In this document: in pieces, positions 22,491 to 33,090 of the stretch
How positions within the stretch are numbered: position 1 is the first letter of the stretch
Layout of the letters: every line of letters starts with the position of its first letter
NCBI RefSeq assembly: GCF_000485595.1
Contig: NW_014577122.1
Span: 432,609 to 466,043 of the forward strand
DNA length: 33,435 nucleotides
Source of the DNA: Priapulus caudatus
Lineage: Eukaryota > Priapulida > Priapulimorpha > Priapulimorphida > Priapulidae
Direction: 5' to 3'
Notes under the pieces: model-generated
Seen by the model: only the letters and a program-made list of their open reading frames with translations
The model's database searches: none
What the model was told of the DNA's origin: nothing
Translations under genes and position numbers: made by a program

Positions 22491-23545
22491 AGAGAAAGAA
22501 TGAAAGAGAGAGAAAGAGAGAGAGAAAGAGAAAGAGAGAGAGAGAGAGAGGAGGCGAGAGAAACGAGAAATAGAGAGAGAGAACAGTGAGAGAGAGGAGA
22601 GGAGAGAGAAGAGAGAAAGGAGGAGAGAGAGAGAGAGCAGAGCTGAGGAGAGAGAGAGAAGGTAGGAGAGAGGAGAGAGAGAGAGAGAGAGAGAGCAAGC
22701 AGAGAGTCGCACCGAGAGACGCAGAGAGAGGGAGAGAGAGAGAGAGAGAGAGAGAATGGAGGGGAGTGCAGCAGAAAGAGAAGGAGGGGTAGACAGAGAG
22801 AGAGAGAGAAGAGAAGAGAAATGAGAGAGAGAGACCCGCGCAGAAGAGACAGAGAGAGCACCGAGAGAGGAGAGAGGAGAAGCAGAGACGCAGAGCAGCC
22901 GAGAGACCGAAGAGCCGACGAGAGAGAGAGCAGCCGAGAGAAAGAGAGAGAGAGAGTAGAGAGCAGCCAGAGACGAGAGATAAAGAGCAGAGAGAGAAGG
23001 AGAGACAGCACGAGAGAGAAAGACGAGTGAGAGCAGAGAGAGCAGGAGAGGAGACGAGCAGACGAAGACAGCAGAAGAGAGGGCAGAGAGACACGATCGG
23101 CGACAAGACGCGCAGGAGAGAGAGAGAGAGAGAGAGAAAGCGCAGGAGAAGCGAGACGCGAGAGAAAGAAGAAAAGGAGAAAGACGACGCACGAGAGAAA
23201 GAAGACACCGATCGCCGAGAGAGCAGGGAGAGGAGAGAGGAGAGAGAGCAGAGAGAAGCAAGAGAGAGAAGAGAAACGAGATGAGGAGAAAGAGAGGACA
23301 GAGACCCCAGAGAGAGAAAGAGAGCAAAGAGCAGACAGGCCAGACACGACGAGAGAGAGAGAGAGAGAGAGAGAGAGCAGGAGAGAGAGAGAGGAGGGAG
23401 ACCCAGGGGAGCAGAGAGAGAGAGGCAGGAGCACGAGGAGAACAGCAGCAGACAGAAGGAGACACCAGAGCAACAGAGAGAGAGGCAGGAGAGACAGAGA
23501 GGAGAGAGAGAATTATTGGAGGACGGAGCGAGAGAGCGAGAGAGA
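22470..23545. repeat. 1-kb imperfect polypurine (GA-rich) tract
   Basis: About 1.07 kb is dominated by GAGA with frequent GCAGA, GGAGA and GACGAG interruptions; the plus strand is nearly all purine apart from scattered C. Minus-strand serine/leucine frames of 417 and 422 codons and plus-strand Arg/Glu frames are artefacts of it. A long homopurine strand could form triplex (H-) DNA. Confidence 0.92.
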
Positions 23546-24970
23546 AGCTAAATAGATCACACAAATGTATTTTATTGTCCCGCAGGACACGTCTGGCGTA
23601 CTCCTGCAAACTACATAAATACCGCGCGTCGACACGTGCGCGCGACGCCGCGGCCGCCCCGGCACCTGACACGACCATGCGGTAGCCAATGCGACTCTGC
23701 TCATAATGGTGTATATTAAACCGAGCCGATTCTATACATATCATCGCTGCGGACCGCGTGGCAAAGCAATTATTCCTTATCTGTTCCTGCTCGCCCGCCG
23801 GGTGCGATTGTTTGTTTGGAGACGCGCCCGGCAGCCCGCTAGATGCCCCGCCCGCATCGCCCGCACGTCACCGCGCGCGCACGCAGGCCACACACGCACG
23901 TACCGAAACCGAGGTAACCGGCGCAGCAGGGCCAGCAGACTAGCGACCGCCAGGGAGGTACGCTAGCAGTATAGACGCAATTAGGCGAGCAGCTGAGGCA
24001 GCGCAGTCACGGCAGCAGCAAGCAGCAGCAGCAGTAGTAGGGCAGTAGCCAGTAGCAGTAGGCAGGGGAGCAGTAGTGAACCAGGCGCACGCAGTAAGTC
24101 GGCTATGGACACCAGCAGCATGATCAGCGTGCAGGCAGGCAGCAAGGAGCAGCAGTCGACGCCAGGTACCAAGCAGCACTAACAGTACAGCGCGGCCAGC
24201 CACGACTAAGCGAGGCAAGAGCAGCAGGGGGCAGACAGGCCAGCCACGCCCAGCCAGGAGCACGCAACGCAGCCACATCAGCCCGCAGCACATATAGCAA
24301 TACATAGATCTTATGTGCGACGCTATCGAGAGCTACGCGTGAGTACCGCGCGGCGGGCCGTCTAGCGCGAAGAACAGCCGCTGGGCCGCGGAGTGGGCGG
24401 TAGCGGAACCTGAGAGTAAGCCCGAGCAAGGCGACCAGGGCGACCACGAGGCGATGCGAGCACCGGACGGTCCCAGGCCGGACCCAGCCGCCGGCCTGCA
24501 TCGCTTGTCCGCAGCGGCCGGAGAGGCGGTGGCTATCGGCTCGGAGGCGCCCGTGCGAACTGAGGAGCCGATCTGCATAGAGCCGTGTCCGGCTGCTAGG
24601 CCTCGGTTTGAATCTGAGCGGAGGCGAATGGCGACGCCTGCTGCCCGGTTTGCAGGAAGCGAGGCAGCTGGTTTTCCGGTGCGTACCATCGCAGCTGGAG
24701 TGCACGCGAGAGCGTGCTCGTCAAAGGGAGCGCGGACGCCGGGGTGGACGACCAGGCAGACCGGTGATTCGCTGTGCGAGCTATGCTGCGCGAGGCGTAG
24801 CTTATTTTCAAATATTTCACAGGGCACAAAGCAAAGCTCGGTGTGACCTGGCGGCCGGGCCTTTGCATGAAGCAGATATCACGCCGGTGCTTCCGACCTC
24901 GCAGGTGATGGCGGCCCTAGATAGCGTTGTCGCGATGAAATGGATGAACGATAGACAAGATAGATAGACA
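23546..24970. other. CpG- and CAG-rich stretch, no gene recognised
   Basis: GC-rich sequence with dense CpG (for example 23630-23660 and 24450-24620) and a CAG/GCAG-rich section at about 23990-24200. Overlapping frames of 120-190 codons exist on both strands, as expected from GC-rich DNA. Those at 24124-24705 (minus) and 24608-24967 (plus) have no domain I recognise. It could be a CpG island or a degraded repeat. Confidence 0.4.
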
Positions 24971-25169
24971 AATATATATATGATATATATATATATATTA
25001 TATATTAGTATTTAGTAGATGAGTAGAGAGACTGGCAGAGAGAGAGAGAGAATAGAGAGGAGAGAGAGAGAATCGGAATGGACTGATGAGCGAAGGGGAC
25101 GGAGGGTAGGAACGGCACGGACGGACGGACGGAAGGCGACGACGATACATACACAACATACATAAACAC
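24971..25169. repeat. Compound microsatellite block beside E
   Basis: (TA)n at about 24972-25009, GA-rich to 25072, TGGACTGATGAG, then (GGAC)n at about 25113-25132 and (ATAC)n to about 25180. The order GA, TGGACTGATG, GGAC, ATAC matches the reverse complement of 14285-14440. Confidence 0.8.
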
Positions 25170-27290
25170 ATACATACATATCATACGAGCCGAGACTGAT
25201 TTGTGCGTGAGGCGGCTTTAAAATAGACCGCCGCGCAATCGCCTCGCTAGGCTGGGCTAATCCTCAGGAATACTCGACGAAAAGCGAGGGCCGAGGAACA
25301 TGGCAGAAACAGAATCTGTCAGCTCATCAATTCTATCGACGTATGGTTTCGCTGCGTTTAAGCATCGCGTGGCAGCGAGTCTAACGTGAAAGCAGCATCG
25401 TGAGGTGCATGGCATGCCACAAGTGAAACGCCTGTTTCCATAATCGAAGAACGCTGGCTTTAAACGTGAGAATAATTTAACTATAGGCGCCAATTGTTAT
25501 ATGCTTTTTTTAATGAAATGTTGTTATTAACGGCTGGACAATTAACTAATATGGCCGCCGAAATACTAAGAAACGAATACATAAAGAATCCTTGTCGATA
25601 ATTTCGATGTATGTATAGTGAGTGAAATTTGTTGTAAAAATACCCTAAACGAAACGGGTTGTGTGGCCTAAATAAGCGGTCTAAGCACGTAGCATGTGAA
25701 TGGATTAATATGACATAATTAGTTTATCATGATTAATGCACGTCTCAAATGTTTATAAATTTCGTAAACATTTCATAGTGTTAATCAGTCAAGGATATTT
25801 AGGAATAAGTCACAGGCCTAAATAAGCCCAACGGGGCTCTAACACTGAGGCTATCAGAAGTAAAGGAGTAGCATATTGCTTAGTTTTCACCACGCCAACC
25901 GCCATTCGAAAAACGGCGGCGGGAGGCGCCAGTGTGCGTGGCAGGTACCTACACACAGTAACAACACAGGTTAATGCACACACGTAGAACGCAAGCATAC
26001 ATCATGACGCTCTCGATATTCACTACCCGTCGCCTAAGCTAGCACGATAGTGGCGCCCCCACTCCCCTGTGAACTGGGCAACCTTCTGTCCTTCGCGTTA
26101 ACAGACCAGCGGGGTCGGTCAGTGTGGTTCTCTGTTTAGCAGCGGTGCGTGAGCACTCCTCTGCCGACCGCCCCGACAGCTAGGCATGCCGTTAAAAAAG
26201 AAGGCGATAGAAGCGCCACTGGGCAAATGCAGGCCTGCGGAGCTTTAGCAGAATTCGCATGGATCATGTCGCCGCCTCGCACTGAGCTGTTCGCTGTTAA
26301 TTGCTAGCCGATAGACGACACAACACCGTGGCATTGTCAGGTGGAGGAGACTGCGGAGTGCTGGTGCTGCCATTATCACATTGAGCATTCTTCTCACGCG
26401 CGCTGTGGGATTGAGCAATTGCGTGTGATGTAACGACACGCGTGCGGGGCGCTGCATGCCGCAGCGGCTGTGCGAATCAGCGTGGGTAATACCCCTGCTC
26501 ATTGCATCGTTATCAATCATGCATGTCATCAATCATTCATCAATCATGCACATCGCTGCTCCCCAGAGAGTGACACAGCGCACCACCCCGCCGCCCCGGT
26601 TGCATAGACGGGGAGGGAACGGGCCAAAGCATTAGCGCCTAATACGCCACCGCCATCATCGTGGAAGCGATCGCCGACACAAGTTGAAGATAAGCGTTCA
26701 GATACCTGGGCGGTGGGGAAGGGATCTAGCCGGGAGATCAACATCATGAAGCGGGATATTAGACAAGGAGGACCCACTACCCCTCCCTCAACGTACACGA
26801 TTACCCGCACGGCCAGGAGAGACTCTCTCTCGTTCCTTTGTTAACAAGCGGCCGATGAAAATGCGAAATCTGTGGACCAGTGGTTTTGTACGGCGGTCCG
26901 TGGTGTCAGCGCCCAGCCACATGAATGATCTGTGTTGTTATACAAAGCTCATGCACGGAGAGGCCGGAAGACGTGGCCTTAATGAATGCCGTATCTTCCT
27001 TATTGTGACAGATTTTTTATCATTACCGATAATAATCCGGCAGAGCACACTTATAAAAATTCTCCGCTTTAATACGCGCGTGATATAAATCACGCTAGCG
27101 AGGCCACCTGACATCACCAGTGCATATACTATATTACCGCAAGGCGCGGTGCGTGCGTGATTCGGGCTGGGCATGTAACATTAGCATCACGTGAATACTA
27201 AAATGACTAGCAGCTTCCTTATCGCTCTCTCGGCTCTCGTTTCTGTTTTCCCATCCCCTTTCTTGTCTCTATCCCTTCTCTTATAATGTG
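25170..27290 (+). repeat. Repeat block E, left arm of a 2-kb inverted repeat
   Basis: Matches the reverse complement of 28383-30356 throughout. Landmarks: GAGCCGAGACTGATTTGTGC, CCTCAGGAATACTCGACGAA, TATGACATAATTAGTTTAT, CACTATCGTG-equivalent GCACGATAGTGGCGCCCCCA, GGACCAGTGGTTTTGTACG and AATGCCGTATCTTCC. The left arm is about 150 bp longer than the right, mostly by small indels. No frame longer than 95 codons and no recognised protein. Read on the other strand it ends in (GTAT)n after CTCGGCTCT, like a retroelement 3' tail, but no coding part supports that. Confidence 0.8.
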
Positions 27291-27300
27291 GCGTGGTGGG

Positions 27301-27470
27301 CATCTTGGGGAGAAGGTGTGCTGCGTACCAAAACCAGGTCACTGCGACCTTTATTTGACCTTTACCTTGACCTTCATATTTCCCTTCCGCTCTATAACTC
27401 GGCCCCTAATTGACCTAGCACGACCAAACTTTGTATACTTACACATCTTGGGGAGAACACGGGGGATACA
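27301..27470 (+). repeat. CATCTTGGGG element with 143-bp period
   Basis: CATCTTGGGGAGAA occurs at 27301 and again at 27444, so just over one 143-bp period is present. The interior has GTACCAAAACCAGGTCA, TGACCTTTACCTTGACCTT and CGCTCTATAACTCGGCC. The same words, in different register, occur at 16440-16560 after the CCCCGC hairpin. This is probably part of one interspersed or satellite-like family. Confidence 0.75.
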
Positions 27471-27591
27471 TGTAGTTGGCGACAACTGCCTTTTCTAGTT
27501 TCTTTCCTTCTGCAACCGGACATTAGTGGGGTGAAGGATAAATCCGACACAATGTCTTCCTGCGCCTATAGGGTTAACCTCGCGACAATAA

Positions 27592-27613
27592 CGTATATAT
27601 ATATATATATATC
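27592..27613. repeat. (TA)n microsatellite
   Basis: About eleven TA units between unique-looking sequences in the spacer of the E inverted repeat. Confidence 0.9.
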
Positions 27614-27655
27614 GGTCATATTCAGCTGCTCTGTTAGGACATCGCACACTGCGAT

Positions 27656-28042
27656 CTAGACGATGTCTGGGTCAGCGTGCCACTCACTCACGCGTGCTTT
27701 TCTCGTTTCTCGCAGAAATCGCTGTCGTTCTCTCCGCCTCGGGCCGTAATTCGTAGCGTAATAGCGCATTACATTGCGTCTCCCCTTCGTAAAGTGGGAA
27801 ATTAGTAGAAATCTGTCCAGCTGATTTATCCATCCACCCATTCCTCTATCTCTCAGTCTGAACTTCTGCACTAATTCTTGTAATTGTTGAATCGCAAAAC
27901 AAGAGGATTTGCTGTGGAGAACGTCGTCTTCAGCCTTCGCTATATATGTTGTGTTGTCGGGGCCATCCATGCTCTCAGGAATTCCTCCGATTTGGCCAAG
28001 CTCCTCATTAAAGCAGAGAGCAGCACAACATGCCAGCGGCAT
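27656..28042 (-). CDS. Hypothetical ORF of 128 codons in the E spacer
   Basis: An ATG-to-TAG frame on the minus strand with ordinary, non-repetitive composition, unlike nearly all other long frames here. No signal peptide or membrane segment is visible. Residues about 54-74 (AIQQLQELVQKFRLRDRG) look helical, and the C-terminal third is rich in Arg (RRRERQRFLRETRKAR). I do not recognise a family. The first two thirds lie in block S5/S6. The equivalent in copy B (22250-22480) is interrupted by many indels, and copy C reaches the window end after 13 codons. It could be a relic of a transposon protein, an exon, or a chance frame. Confidence 0.2.
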   Translation of the reverse strand: MPLACCAALCFNEELGQIGGIPESMDGPDNTTYIAKAEDDVLHSKSSCFAIQQLQELVQKFRLRDRGMGGWINQLDRFLLISHFTKGRRNVMRYYATNYGPRRRERQRFLRETRKARVSEWHADPDIV

Positions 28043-28340
28043 TATTTCTGGCCGTGACAGAGAGTTTACTGTGCTCTAATGAATCCTTTTTAGGAAGGAA
28101 TATTTTAATATGACGTATGATGACGTAATATGACGTATGGATGGCTGGAATCCTGGTAAGATAACCCCGTACGTCACGACCCGCAATAATTCTAATTTAC
28201 TGCAAGGTGTATATTATACACATCCACGCGGCTCAATCTCATGATATGTCGTATGATCTAGGGCGCGGGAGCACGCGGGAGCGGGAAAGAGTAGGGAGTG
28301 AAAGCACACGCTGACACCATACTGTAAGGAAGTGCTCACG
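27847..28340 (-). repeat. Repeat block S5/S6, copy D (inverted)
   Basis: Reverse complement of 21899-22490 and of 33091-33435. This copy looks cleanest: for most landmark words the other two show extra or missing bases. It contains three TGACGTA motifs at 28111, 28121 and 28131 and the palindrome GTGTATATTATACAC at 28207-28221. It is followed on the plus strand by a CA/CACG tract, the equivalent of the S4 GT tract. Confidence 0.78.
28111..28137. promoter_or_regulatory. Three TGACGTA motifs at 10-bp spacing
   Basis: TGACGTA begins at 28111, 28121 and 28131, exactly one helical turn apart. It resembles the CREB/ATF family site TGACGT(C/A)A. In copy C the equivalent sites (about 33303-33328) are spaced 10 and 11 bp, and in copy B two sites (22129 and 22152) remain. 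A further TACGTCA lies at 28171. This is motif evidence only; there is no promoter or transcript to tie it to. Confidence 0.35.
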
Positions 28341-28352
28341 CACACACACACA

Positions 28353-28384
<32 letters not shown>

Positions 28385-28386
28385 CA
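28337..28386. repeat. (CA)n/(CACG)n microsatellite
   Basis: A short CA tract passes into (CACG)n and joins block S5 (inverted) to the right arm of E. Confidence 0.93.
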
Positions 28387-29077
28387 TTAAGAGAAGGGAT
28401 AGAGAAAGAAGGGGAGGGAAAACAGAAAGAGAGCGAGAGAGCGATAAGGAAAACTGCTAGCATTTTAGTATTCACGTTAGATGCTAAGTTACAGCCAGCC
28501 CGAATCACGCACGCAGCGCCCTTGCCGGTAATATAGGTATATTGCGTGAGCAGGTGGCCTCGGCTAGCGTGGATTTTATACACGCGCGTATAAAGCGGAG
28601 AATTTTTATAAGATGTGCATCGCGGCATTATTATCGGTAATGAAAAAAATCTGTCACAAAGGAAGATACGGCATTCATTAGAACTGGCTACGTCTTCCGT
28701 GCCTCTCCTTGCATGGCTTTGTATACAACAGCAGTCATTCATGTGGCGCTGACCCCCGCCCGTACAAAACCACTGGTCCACAGATTTCGCTTTTCATCGC
28801 CGCTTGTTAACAAAGGAAGCGACGAAGGTTTCTCCCTGTGCGTGCGGGTAATCGTGGTACGTTGAGGGGAGGGGTAGTGGGTCCTCCTTGTCTAATCATC
28901 CCGCTCATGATTGATCTCCCCCCCCCCTAGCATCCCTCCCACCGCCATCTGAACGCTTATTTCAACTTGTGTCGGCGATCGTTCCACGATGATGCGGTGC
29001 GTATTAGCGCTATGCTTTGCCCGTTCCCCTCCCCGTCTATGCACGCGGGGTGGTGCGCTGTCTCTCTGGGGAGCAGC

Positions 29078-29119
<42 letters not shown>

Positions 29120-30356
29120 AACGATGATGATGAGGGGTATTACCCACGCTGATCGCACAGCCGCGGCGGCAGCAGCGCCCGCACGCGTGTGTTACATACA
29201 CGCATTTATCTCCCAGGCGCGTGAGAAGATGCTCAATGTGATAATGGCAGCACCAGCCTCCGCAGTCTCCTCACCTGACATGCACGGTGTGTGTCGTCTA
29301 CGGCTAGCAATTAACAGCGACAAGCTCGTGCGAGGCGGCGACATGATCCATGCGAATCTCTAAAGCTCCGCAGCCTGATTGCGTGCGCGCTATCCTTCTT
29401 TTTACGGCAGCCTAGCTGTCGGCGGCGGCGGCAGAGGGAGGTGCTCACCCGCGTGTAAAACAGAGAACCAACTGACGCCCCGCTGGTCTGTTAACGCGAG
29501 AGCAGAAGGTTGCAGTTCACAGGGAGTGGGGGCGCCACTATCGTGCTAGCTTAGAGTGAATATCGAGAGGCATGATGTATGTTGGTTCACGTGTGTGATT
29601 ACCTGTGTTGTTACTGTGTGTAGGTTACCTGCACGCACACTGGCTCCCGCCGCCGTTTTTCGATGCGGTTGTGTGAAAACTAAGCAAATGCTATCCTTTC
29701 TTCTATAGCTCAGTTTAGGCCCCGTTGGCATATTTAGCGAGTGACTTATTTCTAAATTCCTTGACGATTACACTATGAAATGTTTACGAAATATAAACAT
29801 TTGAGACGTGATTAATCATATAAACTAATTATGTCATATTAATCATTAATTCAATTATGTTAAGTGTTAACGCTTAATTTTAGCCACACAACCCCGTTTC
29901 GTTTAGGGTATTTTTACAACAAATTTCACTCACTATACATACATCTAAGAAATTTATCCGACAGGATTCTTTCATGTATTCTTTCTTATATTTCGGCGCC
30001 ATAAGTTAATTTCCAGGTTAATAACAACTTTCATTAAAAAAGCATATAACAATCTGGCGCTATAGTAAATAATTCTCCGTTTAACAGCGTTCTTGGATTA
30101 TGGAAGCAGGCGTTTCACTGTGGCATGCATGCACCTCACGATGCTGCTTACGTTAGACTCGCTGCGCACGCGATGCTTAAACCACCGAATACGTCGATAG
30201 AATTGAGAAGCTGACAGATTCTGTTTCTGCATGTTCCTCGGCCTCTCGCGTTTCGTCGAGTATTTCTGAGGATTAGCGCCCCCTAGCGAGCGATTCGCGG
30301 CGGTCATATTTAAGCCCCTCGGCACAAATCGGTCTCGGCTCTGTATGTATGTATGT
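28383..30356 (-). repeat. Repeat block E, right arm of the 2-kb inverted repeat
   Basis: Reverse complement of 25170-27290. Its left edge is CACATTAAGAGAAGG and its right edge GCACAAATCGGTCTCGG followed by CTCTGTATGTATGTATG. The right-edge words also occur at 14290-14325 on the same strand. It holds a (GAT)n tract at 29078-29133 that the other arm has in degraded form. Two short inverted sequences, AAATGTTTA...TATAAACATTT, lie near 29780-29805. It is non-coding. Confidence 0.8.
29078..29133. repeat. (GAT)n trinucleotide repeat
   Basis: About thirteen GAT units, one AAC interruption, then further GAT units. The corresponding place in the other E arm (about 26503-26560) has only a degraded ATC series, so the array length or sequence quality differs between arms. 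Asp or Met runs in overlapping frames are artefacts. Confidence 0.93.
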
Positions 30357-30441
30357 TATATATATTAGCTGATTATATGGAGTTATATATCCTTGGCAGG
30401 TTTTGATGTCACATTGTGTCTTTGTGTGTGTGCTCACACGA

Positions 30442-31025
30442 AAATTTTAACCATGACTACATTAGCATCAGTCTGGTATGAGAGTCTGTCTGAGGAGAGC
30501 GCTCTAGTGTTGGCGAATTCTGTTTGCAATCTCGTTAGAGGCGCTGATGATAACGTAAGATGCATTTCAGGATGCGCGGAATATATTAGCTAAATATATC
30601 AGCGCTGTTCATCACTTCGGGGCTGGCTTTGACGCTCTTCTTTGGAATGTGTTAAATTCAATGTATATGGGCCGGAGCCACGTTTTGCCCGTGAGTACTA
30701 GAATATATGGAATAAGCGAACCTCAGCCGCCCCATACTATAGACCGTTGCTCTCCTGCCTAGCGTTGTGCAACATGGGTCTGTTTGAAGTCGTTAAACCT
30801 TTGGGATTGTGGCATCCCTGGGACCGCGAAAGTTAAAAATCACGCATACGTTACTTGGGCTGTTAATGACCTTTGTTGTTCAAGTCTGCGAAAACAAAAA
30901 TCCCTTGTGATTATCGTCACGCCTTACTTCGCATTTACCATGAAAAATGGTCAGTAATAGGTGGTAGGTAGCCGGACAAGCAGCCATGGCAGCGCAAGTA
31001 ATGCCAGTCTATATACATAGTCACA
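30442..31025 (+). repeat. Repeat block S1, copy C (partial)
   Basis: Matches the reverse complement of about 15616-16115. Landmarks: CAGTCTGGTATGAGAGTCTG, GATGCGCGGAATATATTAGC, TCACTTCGGGG, CATTTACCATGAAAAATGG and CTATATACATAGTCAC. The part of S1 beyond 16115 (including the CCCCGC hairpin) is absent, so copy C begins inside the block. About 85 bp separate it from the E right arm. Confidence 0.72.
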
Positions 31026-31253
31026 ATGCGATAGTCATAATCATCTTCATTCATCTAACATCACGGCTGATCATCATCAGCCATCAAGTCATCATCATCA
31101 TTATCCTCTCCTCCTGCCTCCTCCTCCTCCTCCTCCCTCCTCGCTCCTCCTCCTCCTCCTCCTTCCTCCTCCTTTCGCTGCCTACTGGCATTGCTCCTCC
31201 TCCTCCTCCTCATCATCATCATCACCATCATGACAGAACGTGGAGTATATAAG
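31026..31253 (+). repeat. TCC/CATCAT-rich spacer S2, copy C
   Basis: ATCATC repeats, then TCCTCC-rich sequence, then CATCAT and ATGACAGAACGTGGAGTAT, as in copy B at 19691-19953. Confidence 0.78.
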
Positions 31254-32862
31254 TCTCATAAGCAACAAAATTACAATAGCTCTTACCTGGCATTGTGTGG
31301 TTCGCGCACACTACTCGTGATCATGTGTTGAATTGCTGTGATATGGAGATCTGGAATGTTGGCAGTTAGACATTCCCAAGGTTCGTTGCATGAAAGCCTA
31401 CGAATTGACACAGAATAATGCAATCTCGTTAGAACGCGAAGCTTAACCGAATAGAAATCATGGCATCACTGCAATTGGTAACTAAACTATCACAACGCAT
31501 TCGCAACGCTAACAGACATCAATGTCTGACTAATGCTCAATAAACAGAATGGATTATACGTATATAAAAAGGGATGACAACTGAGAAACATTTTTCAATG
31601 CTAATAGATGCTATCGAGTACTGTAGTGATGATTCAAATGGCGAATAATGTCGAAGGGCGTGGCCAGTGACAATGCATACTCAGCTTCTGTCAAATGCAT
31701 GCTTAACGAGATGCGGCACCCACTTCCTGCTTTTCAACTGGTTTGTTGTACTTAAACAGTGGTGTGAATTAAGCTGTTTCCCTTTAGGCAGGAAACTCAA
31801 CAGAAAACTATTTTATAATGTTGGCGTCCGTTATTTAGCAGAAGCGGGTCTAGGATTTAGGCGAATGGTATCGTGTACTATAGATATGTCTATAATGAGC
31901 AAGGGATTGTCATCTTTGAATGGTTGCGTTTAAATAGTGCTATATATTGAATCGTCAGAACCCAAGCGATGCGGACACTGCGTCCGTCATACCGAGAAAT
32001 CTAGCATGCAGCTCATTCGGACTGAGGAGGGAGCGGAATCGCAGGGATGCCAATCGTAACGTCCTCAGATGATAACTGAGCAATTTACCTATAACAATGA
32101 ATTGTCTGCCAAGTAATTCCTATGAATTAGAATCTGCCTTTTGAAATAGAAATGTGACGTGGCGTTTTTCACTGTTCTAATAACGTTTTAGGATTTATTT
32201 AAGAAAGATTATTATTAGCTGTAATTAGCTTGGTGCTACGTACAGAGAATAAAACAGTAAAGACGCACGTGCTACATTCTCCTGTTCACAATATAATGGT
32301 GAACACTCCTAAGTCGACAGGAATATTATATATGTACAATGGTGGCACGGTTGGTTGCTAGTAATTGTATGAATGATTCACATTAGAACTGCTACGACGT
32401 GGCATGCGCGCACTGGTTTCATTCACGACAGAGGACGGCTAAGGACACTGCATTTTATTTGTACCTATGTTTTCTTTGGCTCGCTTGTAGTTATGTTGGC
32501 CCAATTCAACAAGCACATAGTTTTATTATTATTTATAAATGATAATTTAGAGGAAGCAAAGCGATCGTAGAGCGAAATGGGAGTGGGGTAAGATTTTGAG
32601 CGTAGGCGAAATTGGGAGGTAGGGAATGGGTGTAGGCCAACTGGAATTTTGCTGTAGGGCAAAAATGGAATTCTTGCCGTAGGCGATAATGGGAGTAGGC
32701 AACCGGGAATTAAGCGATTAGCTACCTATTGGAAATCACGCCATGTCTTCACGTCGCATGTAATCGGTAAGCCTGGTCGGCTCTAGAGATCTATAGCTAC
32801 AGCTGGGAGCTTTAGTAGTGGATCGCTGCAATGTGAACGCCAGTAATCAAGTCGAAGAGCTA
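31254..32862 (+). repeat. Interspersed repeat S3, copy C (about 1.61 kb)
   Basis: Matches copy B in orientation and copy A inverted, from TCTCATAAGCAAC to about AGAGCTA. The modular 15-bp array is at about 32574-32711. It is flanked by TATAAG on the left and TATAAAG on the right, a possible short target duplication. Many single-base losses and gains distinguish it from copy A. A chance frame at 31667-31933 has no recognised domain. Confidence 0.75.
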
Positions 32863-33090
32863 TAAAGTCTTATGTATAGATATCGAGGAGTGTAATCAAT
32901 AGTTATTGATACCTTCAGTGATAATATATATATGTTTGTTTGTATGTGTTAGTGTGATAGTGTGTGTTGTGTGTTGTGTGTGAGTCCGTGGGTGCGTGTG
33001 TGTGGTGTTGATGATGTGTGTGTGTGTGCGCGTGCGTGCGGCGTGCGTGCGTGGCGTGCGTGGGCGTGGCGTGGTTGTGTGTGTGCGGGT
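32863..33090 (+). repeat. S3 flank and GT tract (block S4), copy C
   Basis: GAGGAGTGTAATCAATA, GATAATATATATATG and a GTGT/GTGCG tract follow S3 in the same order as at 21671-21898. Confidence 0.75.

Noticed and set aside
22220-23744. Minus-strand Ser/Leu-rich frames of 417 and 422 codons
   Set aside because: They overlap each other in different frames and derive from the GA-rich tract; no domain is visible outside it.
24124-24967. Overlapping 120- to 190-codon frames on both strands
   Set aside because: GC-rich DNA has few stops; frames overlap on opposite strands and show no recognisable motifs.
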